The notes beneath the pieces were generated by a model. That model searched no databases and was not told the origin of the DNA. It saw nothing but the letters and a program-made list of their open reading frames with translations. From CAZXBB01 sp964638815 (GTDB lineage: Bacteria > Planctomycetota > Phycisphaerae > Phycisphaerales > SM1A02): a stretch of DNA of 9,662 bases. Location of the stretch: assembly GCA_964638815.1 (NCBI GenBank), contig CAZXBB010000111.1, positions 1 through 9,662 on the forward strand, read 5' to 3'. Shown piece by piece: positions 1 through 6,010 of this stretch. The first letter of the stretch is position 1; the number at the start of each line of letters is the position of its first letter. Both the position numbers and the translations under genes were made by a program.

Positions 1-43
1 CCAGATTACAAATCAGGCGCTCTGCCGATTGAGCTACGGTGGC
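1..43 (-). tRNA. tRNA-Thr (anticodon UGU), 5' part only; 3' half lies outside the window
   Basis: Read on the minus strand, the sequence from position 43 starts with acceptor strand GCCACCG and TA, followed by a D-arm with a perfect GCTC/GAGC stem and an AATCGGCA loop. The anticodon arm has strands CCTGA and TCTGG around the loop TTTGTAA, so the anticodon is TGT and the tRNA reads threonine ACA codons. The variable region, T-arm and acceptor 3' strand are off the left edge. One oddity is that base 29 (U) faces base 41 (U) in the anticodon stem, giving a U-U mismatch where a Watson-Crick pair is normal. The identity follows from anticodon and arm spacing. The gene has its own promoter-like sequence just upstream. 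Confidence 0.9.
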
Positions 44-53
44 GAATCCGGGA

Positions 54-82
54 AGCCTACGTCCGGCCCGAATCGGCTTCAA
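54..82 (-). promoter_or_regulatory. Sigma70-type promoter for tRNA-Thr
   Basis: On the minus strand TTGAAG (82-77) and TAGGCT (59-54) are separated by exactly 17 bases. The first matches the -35 consensus at four of six positions, and the second has the T-A-----T frame of a -10 box. A start about seven bases downstream would fall near position 47, giving a leader of only a few bases before the tRNA 5' end at 43. The call rests on sequence and spacing only. Confidence 0.5.
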
Positions 83-113
83 GAACCGCGGCGATCACGG
101 GGACGATTGCGGG

Positions 114-213
114 CACGATCACGGCACGGGCACGGGCACGGGCACGGTCACGGTCACGGGCACGGGCACGGGCACGATCACGGGCGCGGGCACGGCACGA
201 TCACGGGCACGGG
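114..213. repeat. Hexamer tandem array, consensus CACGGG, 17 units
   Basis: Seventeen contiguous units fill exactly 100 bases. Fifteen are 6 bp long and two (120-124 and 191-195) are 5 bp. Most read CACGGG. Variants are CACGGT (143-154), CACGAT (114, 173 and 196) and CGCGGG (185). The array lies between the propeller gene and the tRNA promoter and overlaps the last codons and stop of that gene. G-triplets spaced three bases apart on the plus strand could form a G-quadruplex. The 5-bp units and the variants suggest past slippage followed by drift. Confidence 0.9.
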
Positions 214-1517
214 CCCCAGGCCCTCAGGACCCGCAGCAGGTCGCCGAAGTCGACGACGCCGCTGCCGTCGAGATCCTCCGGTCCGCCCTCGCTCCCCCAC
301 ACCGCCAGGATGGCCACGATGTCGCCGAAGTCGACGGCGCCGGAGCCGTTGAGATCCTCGGGGCATCCCGCGAACGTCAGCACCTGGGCAAAGATGTCCT
401 GCTCGCCCTCGCCGAAGTTGCGGTCGTCCACCCAGGCGAGAAAGAAATCGTCGCGGACCGGGTTGTGCACGATCGCGGGAATGCCGAACGTGTCGGAGTC
501 CAGCGTGACCGTGTCGCAGACGGTTCCGTCCGCCGTCACCACGATCGCGTGCACCTGTCCCCCGTCGCTGAACGTGACGACGTACGCGCCCGTGGCGGGG
601 CTGAACGCCATGGTCGGCGCCGGGCGGCTGACGAGGCCGTCCGCGATGGTGAAGCTCGGGCCGGCCGGCGCGCCCTCGTCGTCCACGAACTGACCCAGGA
701 TCCGGTTCTCCTGGAAGACGCCGAACACGACGAGGAAGCGACCGTTCGCCGCGTCGTGCGCCACGGCCGCGGCGCGTCCCGACTCGGCGAACTCCGCCGA
801 GATCAGGATCGGTCCGCTGGCAAGCGTGCCGTCATCTGCGACGAGCCGCCCCTGGAGATTCTCGTTGCTCTGGTCCCGCCACGTCGCGAGGGAGCGAGCG
901 TTCAGCGGATCGCGCGCCACCTCGCCGTTGGGCGCGGGCGCCCCCGACGTCGCGATCAGGATCGCGGCGCCCTCGAGCGTCCCCGCGCTCGAGATGCGCT
1001 GCCCGCGAATCCCCGAACCCCGCCCGGTGTGCAGGTACTCGTTCGTATCCGGGTTGTGCAGCAGGTCCATCTCGAAGCCTTCGCCGACGAAGAAGTCGCC
1101 GCCGATGAGCGCGCCGTCGGCGGCCAGGCGACGACCCCGAGTCTTGTTGAAGAATCCGGACTGCTGCGTCCGCCACGCGACCAGGTACTCGTTGTCGATC
1201 GGGTTGTGCGCGACGGCGGGGTCCACCTGGGCGGCGGCGAACTCCATGATCGCGATGTTCCCGCCGATGAGCTCGACCGCATCCGACACACGCTGGCCGA
1301 AGACGTCGTTGTTCCCGGGGTTGCGGAGATCGAACCACACGACGAGGTACTCGCCGTCAACGGCGTTGAATGCGACCGCGGGAGCGAGGCGCTGCGTGGT
1401 CAGGCCCGTCGAGAGATCGACCGGCTCGCCCTGCAAGGTCAGCGTCGGGCATTCCCCGGCCGGCGCGGGCGCGGCCAGCACCGAAGCGGACAGGATGGTC
1501 GTGAGCGTCGTTCGCAT
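201..1517 (-). CDS. Exported seven-repeat beta-propeller-like protein with paired EF-hand (dockerin-like) C-terminal tail
   Basis: The protein has 438 residues. Residues 1-20 form a short signal peptide (hydrophobic TILSASVLAA, likely cleaved after APAPA). Residues 45-383 hold seven degenerate repeats of about 40-45 residues with the pattern V-A-h-N-P-x-x-x-E-Y-L-V-x-W, then G-Q-R-V-x-x-D-G-x-L-I-G-G. They begin near 45, 98, 149, 197, 248, 300 and 346. Seven such repeats suggest a seven-bladed propeller, perhaps binding a ligand outside the cell. The C-terminus carries two calcium-loop motifs, D388-D399 and D415-D426, each followed by a hydrophobic L-x-x-W segment. ATG 1517 is chosen because GAGGAG lies seven bases upstream and the signal peptide begins there; a longer in-frame reading back to 1739 only translates the upstream 13-bp repeat. 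The last codons and TGA lie inside the hexamer array. Propeller and calcium binding are inferred from the pattern, and no enzymatic motif is seen. Confidence 0.9.
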   Translation of the reverse strand: MRTTLTTILSASVLAAPAPAGECPTLTLQGEPVDLSTGLTTQRLAPAVAFNAVDGEYLVVWFDLRNPGNNDVFGQRVSDAVELIGGNIAIMEFAAAQVDPAVAHNPIDNEYLVAWRTQQSGFFNKTRGRRLAADGALIGGDFFVGEGFEMDLLHNPDTNEYLHTGRGSGIRGQRISSAGTLEGAAILIATSGAPAPNGEVARDPLNARSLATWRDQSNENLQGRLVADDGTLASGPILISAEFAESGRAAAVAHDAANGRFLVVFGVFQENRILGQFVDDEGAPAGPSFTIADGLVSRPAPTMAFSPATGAYVVTFSDGGQVHAIVVTADGTVCDTVTLDSDTFGIPAIVHNPVRDDFFLAWVDDRNFGEGEQDIFAQVLTFAGCPEDLNGSGAVDFGDIVAILAVWGSEGGPEDLDGSGVVDFGDLLRVLRAWGPCP

Positions 1518-1524
1518 GGTTTTT

Positions 1525-1530
1525 CTCCTC
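1525..1530 (-). promoter_or_regulatory. Shine-Dalgarno site GAGGAG of the propeller gene
   Basis: GAGGAG on the minus strand is separated by AAAAACC (7 nt) from ATG 1517. It fixes the start and rules out the upstream in-frame ATGs, which lie within the 13-bp repeat. Confidence 0.85.
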
Positions 1531-1555
1531 GCGTCCGGGCGCGCCGGTTCGGCCT

Positions 1556-1653
1556 CGGGCCGGTCCATGGGGCCGATCCACGGGGCCGATCCACGGGGCC
1601 GATCCATGGGGCCGATCCACGGGGCCGATCCACGGGGCCGATCCACGGGGCCG
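1556..1653. repeat. 13-bp tandem repeat, consensus GGGGCCGATCCAC
   Basis: Six full units run from 1569 to 1646 in perfect register. Five are identical and one (1595-1607) ends in CAT instead of CAC. A degenerate unit precedes them (1556-1568, ending CCAT) and a 7-base partial unit follows (1647-1653). Each core unit holds a GATC and a GGGG tract. Because 13 is not a multiple of three, three units translate to 13 residues in any open frame, which explains spurious open frames on both strands here. The array occupies the divergent gap between two exported-protein genes and, if the promoter candidate at 1673-1678 is right, lies in the 5' leader of the minus-strand gene. Confidence 0.95.
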
Positions 1654-1672
1654 CGCGGTCCCGGCGACGTCG

Positions 1673-1678
1673 AGTGTA
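1673..1678 (-). promoter_or_regulatory. Possible -10 box for the propeller gene
   Basis: TACACT on the minus strand matches TATAAT at four of six positions and is the best AT-richer element between the tandem repeat and the opposite gene. The hexamer 17 bases upstream (TCGGTC) is a poor -35. If real, the transcript would carry a leader of about 150 nt containing the whole 13-bp array. Confidence 0.3.
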
Positions 1679-1834
1679 ACAAGCGGAGTGTTCGAGACCG
1701 AGCGCCGGATCGCGAACATCGCCGAAAACCCCCGTGCACCGGCGATGTGGGCCCTCCCGGTGCTTCCCGTGCGCAGTTCGACGGGCGTCCCGCCCTGACG
1801 TCGGGGTTCCGGCGAGGGCGATCCGTTTCGGCGC

Positions 1835-1861
1835 TTGAACCCGCGAGTCGCCCGCTAAAAT
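1835..1861 (+). promoter_or_regulatory. Promoter placed for a leaderless transcript of the VCBS gene
   Basis: TTGAAC (1835-1840) and TAAAAT (1856-1861) resemble -35 and -10 boxes, with a spacer of 15 bases, which is short. The -10 box ends six bases before the GTG at 1868, so transcription would begin at or within a base or two of the start codon. There is no Shine-Dalgarno-like sequence. The rest of the 350-base divergent gap (1518-1867) holds the tandem repeat and no credible gene. Confidence 0.5.
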
Positions 1862-1867
1862 CATGGC

Positions 1868-3595
1868 GTGCGAAACACGACCTTCATCGCCTGCGCCGCG
1901 TTGACGACGTCGATCGTCCTGGCGGCCGATCCGGTGGTCCCGCCTTTCGCCGACGCAACCGGCGACGCGGGCCTCACCTTCACGCACTTCACGATCGTCG
2001 CTCCCGACCAGCAGGCCGAGAAGCACCTGATGACGCCGGGCGTAGTCATCGCCGACTTCGATCGCGACGGCACGCTTGATCTCTACGTCTCCGGTGGTCT
2101 CGGGCAGGCGGCGCGGCTGTTCCTGAACGAAGGCGACGGCACGTTCGTGGATCGGGCCGCAGCCTGGGGCGTCCAGCAGATCCTCGCCGAGGGGGCGTGC
2201 GCCGCGGCGGGCGACGTGGACGGCGACGGCGACCTGGATCTCTACGCGGGCCGGTTCGACGGCGTGAACGAGCTCTACATGAATGATGCGGGCACGGGGT
2301 TCACCGCGACCGGCGTCGCATCCGGCGCCGTGCTGGCCGACGGCCTGCCGTTCGACGCGTACGGCGCGACGTTCGGCGATGTCGAGGGCGACGGCGATCT
2401 CGACCTCGTGACGGTGGACTGGACGCTCCGCGGCAACCGGCTCTTCATCAACGACGGCGCGGGCGTATTCGAGGACGTCACCGGCGACACGGCGCTCTTC
2501 GACCCCGCCCCGGTCTGGGGCTTCACGCCCGCGCTCGCCGACATGGACGGCGACGGGGCGACGGACCTCGTCGTCGCGGCGGACTTCGGCACGAGCCAGT
2601 ACTACGCCGGTCTCGGCGCCGGGAGCTTCGGGCGGCTCACCGGCGTCAACGGGACGTGCACGGACGAGAACGGCATGGGTTCCGCGCTCGGCGACTACGA
2701 CGGGGACGGCGACCTCGACTGGTTCGTCACCTCGATCTTCGACGACGACGGGGTGCGCGAAGGCAACTGGGGCATGACCGGCAACCGGCTCTACCGCAAC
2801 GACGGCAAGCACCAGTACACGGACGTCACGGACGAGGCGGGCGTGCGCGCCGGCGACTGGGGATGGGGAGCGCAGTTCGGCGATCTCAACCACGACGGGC
2901 GACCCGACCTCGCGATGACCAACGGGTTCACGGTGCCGGTGGTCGGCAGCCCGGACCCGACGTTCGAGGACGATCCGACACGCGTCTGGCTGCACGCCGG
3001 CGGCGGCGGTGCGTTCACCTACACAGAGGCCGCCGCCGCGGCCGGCGTCGTCCACACCGGACAGGGGCGCGGTCTCGTCATGTTCGACGCGGAGAACGAC
3101 GGCGATCTGGACATCGTGATCACGACGAACCAGGCGCCGCTCGCGTTCTTCCGCAACGGCTTCGACCCCGCGCCGGACCGCTGGATCGCGATCGACCTCG
3201 TCGCCCCGCCGGGAAACGCGCCGGACGGCATCGGGGCGACGATCGCCCTCACCGTGGCCGGCGCGACGCAGCACCGCTTCGTGCACGGGGCGCCGTCGTT
3301 CATGAGCCAGGGTCCGCTGCGTGCGCACTTCGGGTTCCCGGCGGCGACGGTGATCGACCGGATCGACGTCCTGTGGCCGGACGGGACGACGACCGTGCGT
3401 CCGGGCGTCGCGCCGGGACGCGTGCTCCGGCTGCGCGTGGCGGACATCGACGCGGACGGCAGGGTGGACCTCCGCGACCTGCTCGCCGTGCTCGCGTCAT
3501 GGGGACCGTGCGGGCCGACCTGCCCGGGCGACGTCGATCGCAACGGGGTCGTGGGGGTCGGGGATCTCGTCGGGCTCCTTGCCGCGTGGGACTGA
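1868..3595 (+). CDS. Exported FG-GAP/VCBS seven-repeat protein with ASPIC/UnbV domain and paired EF-hand tail
   Basis: The protein has 575 residues and starts at GTG 1868, where a signal peptide begins directly (FIACAALTTSIVLAA, likely cleaved before D21). Seven calcium-binding loops of the D-x-D-x-D-G-x-x-D type mark the FG-GAP/VCBS repeats, near residues 63, 116, 171, 225, 276, 339 and 407, consistent with a seven-bladed integrin-like propeller. Residues about 437-515 match the ASPIC/UnbV domain: N-A-P-D-G-I-G-A, a conserved H-G-A-P-S-F-x-S-Q, H-F-G-F and finally W-P-D-G. The tail has two EF-hand-like loops (526-537 and 555-566) and ends in A-A-W-D. Proteins of this architecture are secreted and common in planctomycetes, but their substrates are mostly unknown. 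The gene is apparently monocistronic and convergent with mnmG. No Shine-Dalgarno is present; see the promoter entry. The out-of-frame ATG at 1863 opens only a short frame and is not used. Confidence 0.93.
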   Translation: MRNTTFIACAALTTSIVLAADPVVPPFADATGDAGLTFTHFTIVAPDQQAEKHLMTPGVVIADFDRDGTLDLYVSGGLGQAARLFLNEGDGTFVDRAAAWGVQQILAEGACAAAGDVDGDGDLDLYAGRFDGVNELYMNDAGTGFTATGVASGAVLADGLPFDAYGATFGDVEGDGDLDLVTVDWTLRGNRLFINDGAGVFEDVTGDTALFDPAPVWGFTPALADMDGDGATDLVVAADFGTSQYYAGLGAGSFGRLTGVNGTCTDENGMGSALGDYDGDGDLDWFVTSIFDDDGVREGNWGMTGNRLYRNDGKHQYTDVTDEAGVRAGDWGWGAQFGDLNHDGRPDLAMTNGFTVPVVGSPDPTFEDDPTRVWLHAGGGGAFTYTEAAAAAGVVHTGQGRGLVMFDAENDGDLDIVITTNQAPLAFFRNGFDPAPDRWIAIDLVAPPGNAPDGIGATIALTVAGATQHRFVHGAPSFMSQGPLRAHFGFPAATVIDRIDVLWPDGTTTVRPGVAPGRVLRLRVADIDADGRVDLRDLLAVLASWGPCGPTCPGDVDRNGVVGVGDLVGLLAAWD

Positions 3596-3863
3596 CGCCG
3601 GAACCCGCCCGATCGATCGCACCCCGGCATCGGATGAACGCGAGACGGCCCTCCGCGAGGAACCGGGGCCGCGGGGCCGCGGCGCCGCCGTCGGCGCGCC
3701 CGGCGCCCGTGATCACGTCTCTCTCCCGGGTGCGAAACCGCCGCGCGCCGACACGGGCCGACACGGGCCGACGCGGGCCGACGCGGGCCGACGCGGGCCG
3801 AGGTATTCGTGCCGAGAACCCGATGGCAGCAGCTTGCGCGCCGTCGGCCCTCCCGCGCGAACG
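3596..3863. other. Convergent intergenic spacer with GC hairpin and no gene
   Basis: The 268 bases between the ends of the VCBS gene and mnmG contain no reading frame with a start, ribosome site and protein-like composition. They hold two adjacent copies of GGGGCCGC (3665-3680), a 6-bp GC hairpin GCGCCG-CCGT-CGGCGC (3682-3697) and the 10-bp tandem repeat listed separately. The hairpin lacks a T tract on either strand, so it is at best a weak bidirectional terminator or mRNA 3' end stabiliser. Confidence 0.6.
3751..3800. repeat. 10-bp tandem repeat, five units of ACRCGGGCCG
   Basis: Units 3751-3760 and 3761-3770 read ACACGGGCCG; units 3771-3800 are three copies of ACGCGGGCCG. The preceding ten bases (CCGCGCGCCG) look like a decayed unit. 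The block of two A-type followed by three G-type units indicates expansion by unit duplication. It lies downstream of both convergent genes. Confidence 0.9.
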
Positions 3864-5822
3864 TCACCGGGCGCCGGTTCCGCGTTTGATCGCAACGGTG
3901 AGCAGGGTGAGGTCGGCGGGATTGACGCCGGCCAGACGCCCGGCCTGTCCGATCGTCGCGGGCCGGAAGCGCGCCAGAACCTCGCGCGCCTCCGCGCGCA
4001 GACCCGTCACGTCGCGCGGATCGAGCCACTCGGGAATCCGGCGCTCCTCCGCGGCCGCCTGGCGACGCACCTGCGCGTGCTGACGCCTGACGTAACCGTC
4101 GTACCGGGCGTCGGTCATCGCGCGCTCGACGAGGTCCGGATCGGACTCGCCGAGGTGCGCCGTGATCTCGTCCACCGACGCGCCCGCGCATGCGAGCTCG
4201 CGCAACGCGCGGCCGCCGACCCGCGTGGCCTCCATCCGCGTGCGTATCTCGCCCAGTGCGGTCGCGCGCCGGCCGTACGCCCGCCACCGCACGTCGTCCA
4301 CGAGCCCGAGTTCGCGCCCCCGCGGCGTCAGACGCTCGTCCGCGTTGTCCGCCCGCAGCAGGAGCCGGTGCTCGGCCCGGCTCGTGAACATGCGGTACGG
4401 TTCGCGAGGTGTCTTCGTCACGAGATCATCCAGCATGACGCCAATGTACGCCTCGTGACGGCCGAGGTGGACGGGTTCGTCGCCCAGCACGTGTCGCGCC
4501 GCGCTCAGCCCCGCCCACAGCCCCTGCGCCCCCGCTTCCTCGTATCCCGTCGTGCAGTTGATCTGCCCCGCGAGGAACAGGCCGCGGACGCTCTTCGTCA
4601 TGCACGTCGCGTCGATCTGGTGCGGCCAGACCATGTCGTACTCGACCGCGTAGCCCCAGCGCTGCACATGCGCCCGCTCGCACCCCGGCATCGCGCGGAC
4701 GACGCGCTCCTGCACGTCCGCGGGCAGCGACGTCGAGATGCCGTTGCAGTAGATCTCGTTCGTGTGGAGCGACTCCGGCTCGAGGAAGACGTGGTGGCTC
4801 TCGCGGTCGGCGAAGCGGACGACCTTGTCTTCGATGGAGGGACAGTACCGCGGGCCCGTGGCGTCGATCTGACCCGAGTACATCGGCGCGCGGTGGAGGT
4901 TCGCGCGGATGAGGTCGTGCGCGGCGACCGTCGTATGGGTGATGCGGCACTCGGTCTGCGCAAGATGCGGGAAGCGACCGGCGGGCAGGATCGACGGCGA
5001 GAGATCCGAGAACGCCCGCGGCGTCTCGTCGCCCGGCTGCCGCTCGAGCGCGTCCCAGTCGATCGATTCCCGCGCGAGCCGCGGTGGCGTGCCCGTCTTG
5101 AGACGGCCGAGCTCGAAGCCGAGGCGCGCGAGCGTCCCCGATACGCCGACCGCGGCGCCCTCGCCCACGCGCCCCCCCGCGGTGCGCTTGTCGCCCGTGT
5201 GCATGAGCCCGCGCATGAACGTGCCCGTCGTCAGGACGACGGCGTCGGCGCGGAGCAGCGTCGGCGCGCTCGCGCGATCGCGCTCGTCCGGCCGCGCGGG
5301 GTACACCGGTGTCGCCGGCGCGTCGCCGGCGACGTTGCGTTCCGCGATTTCGCTCGACGCCCGCACCACGCCCGACCCCGCCGGCACGACGATGCCGACC
5401 ACGCGGCCGTCCTCGACGACGACGTCGTCCGCCGTTCCCGCGATCACGTCGATACCGTCACACGTCGCGAGCAGCCGCTGCACCTCGGCCGCGTAGGCGT
5501 ACTTGTCCGCCTGCGCACGCGGCCCCCGCACCGCGGCGCCCTTCGACGTGTTCAGCATCCTGAACATGATGCCCGTCGCGTCGATCGCGCGGCCCATGAT
5601 CCCGCCGAGCGCGTCGATCTCGCGCACCATCTGGCCTTTCGCGAGACCGCCGATCGCGGGGTTGCAGCTCATGTGCCCGATGCGGGACGGGTCCATCGTG
5701 ACGAGCGCGACACGGGGTGCGTCGCGCCCGCGCATCGAGAGCACGGACGCCGCCGCCCGGGCCGCCTCCGTGCCGGCGTGGCCGCCGCCGATGACGATGA
5801 TGTCGTACCGCCGCTCGGTCAT
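3864..5822 (-). CDS. mnmG: tRNA uridine-34 5-carboxymethylaminomethyl modification enzyme MnmG (GidA)
   Basis: The protein has 652 residues, is full length and should be cytosolic and FAD-dependent. With MnmE it adds the aminomethyl or carboxymethylaminomethyl group at C5 of wobble U34 in a subset of tRNAs. The FAD-binding Rossmann motif GGGHAGTEA is at 12-20. The two family cysteines are present: C53 in HMSCNPAIGGLAKG (E. coli C47) and C327 in GPRYCPSIEDK (E. coli C277). Further conserved blocks are E-I-Y-x-N-G-I-S-T-S-L-P (356-367), Y-R-M-F-T-S-R-A-E (476-484), R-Y-D-G-Y (573-577) and the C-terminal V-N-P-A-D segment (633-637). Two departures from E. coli are an extra stretch of about 35 residues at roughly 151-188, before the A-V-V-L-T-T-G-T-F strand, and N-C-T-T-G (422-426) where N-G-T-T-G is usual. 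No Shine-Dalgarno precedes ATG 5822; a -10-like box lies six bases upstream. Neither MnmE nor RsmG is in the window. Confidence 0.98.
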   Translation of the reverse strand: MTERRYDIIVIGGGHAGTEAARAAASVLSMRGRDAPRVALVTMDPSRIGHMSCNPAIGGLAKGQMVREIDALGGIMGRAIDATGIMFRMLNTSKGAAVRGPRAQADKYAYAAEVQRLLATCDGIDVIAGTADDVVVEDGRVVGIVVPAGSGVVRASSEIAERNVAGDAPATPVYPARPDERDRASAPTLLRADAVVLTTGTFMRGLMHTGDKRTAGGRVGEGAAVGVSGTLARLGFELGRLKTGTPPRLARESIDWDALERQPGDETPRAFSDLSPSILPAGRFPHLAQTECRITHTTVAAHDLIRANLHRAPMYSGQIDATGPRYCPSIEDKVVRFADRESHHVFLEPESLHTNEIYCNGISTSLPADVQERVVRAMPGCERAHVQRWGYAVEYDMVWPHQIDATCMTKSVRGLFLAGQINCTTGYEEAGAQGLWAGLSAARHVLGDEPVHLGRHEAYIGVMLDDLVTKTPREPYRMFTSRAEHRLLLRADNADERLTPRGRELGLVDDVRWRAYGRRATALGEIRTRMEATRVGGRALRELACAGASVDEITAHLGESDPDLVERAMTDARYDGYVRRQHAQVRRQAAAEERRIPEWLDPRDVTGLRAEAREVLARFRPATIGQAGRLAGVNPADLTLLTVAIKRGTGAR

Positions 5823-5828
5823 GGAGCG

Positions 5829-5834
5829 AATATA
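5829..5834 (-). promoter_or_regulatory. -10 box of mnmG, placed for a leaderless transcript
   Basis: TATATT on the minus strand, five of six matches to TATAAT, is the only AT-rich hexamer in the GC-rich region upstream of mnmG. It is followed by exactly six bases (CGCTCC) and then ATG 5822. No -35-like sequence is visible 17 bases upstream and there is no Shine-Dalgarno. The spacing matches that at the VCBS gene start. Confidence 0.6.
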
Positions 5835-5947
5835 GGCGGCCGGGCACGACGCCGCCGCTCCGGCGCGGGAAAACCGCCACGCGGTCCCGTTGCAGGGATT
5901 CCCGTTTGCCCGCTCTTGCCCGCGGCGTCACTCCGTGGATCGGGACC

Positions 5948-5975
5948 GGCGGGACCGGCGCGTCGCGGTCCCGCC
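5948..5975 (-). terminator. Strong hairpin downstream of apbE, without a T tract
   Basis: A perfect 10-bp inverted repeat (5948-5957 against 5966-5975, sequence GGCGGGACCG) surrounds an 8-base loop. It starts 35 bases after the apbE stop in the apbE-to-mnmG gap of 188 bases. The left arm is part of a two-copy 9-bp repeat GGGACCGGC (5942-5959). No run of T follows on the minus strand, so it may be a non-canonical terminator or an mRNA 3' stabiliser. It argues for separate transcription of mnmG, which also has its own -10 box. Confidence 0.4.
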
Positions 5976-6010
5976 CGTCGCGCCCCGGGGCACGGGGAAC
6001 GATGGAGCGG

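Noticed and set aside
29..352. Plus-strand frame encoding a His-Gly repeat protein, suggestive of metal binding
   Set aside because: The His-Gly run is only the CACGGG hexamer array read in one frame. The rest is antisense to the propeller gene, with no ribosome site or protein-like composition outside the repeat.
1556..1653. CRISPR array
   Set aside because: The units are 13 bp and directly adjacent with no spacers, and there are no cas genes. The same applies to the other arrays.
1518..1739. N-terminal extension of the propeller protein to ATG 1739
   Set aside because: The extension translates the 13-bp tandem repeat into Arg/Pro/Gly repeats and would bury the signal peptide. ATG 1517 has a good Shine-Dalgarno.
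1439..3328. Minus-strand open frame of about 630 codons opposite the VCBS gene, running through the 13-bp repeat
   Set aside because: It is the complement of the GAT/GAC-rich calcium repeats and has no start signal. The plus-strand frame shows signal peptide, seven calcium loops and an ASPIC domain.
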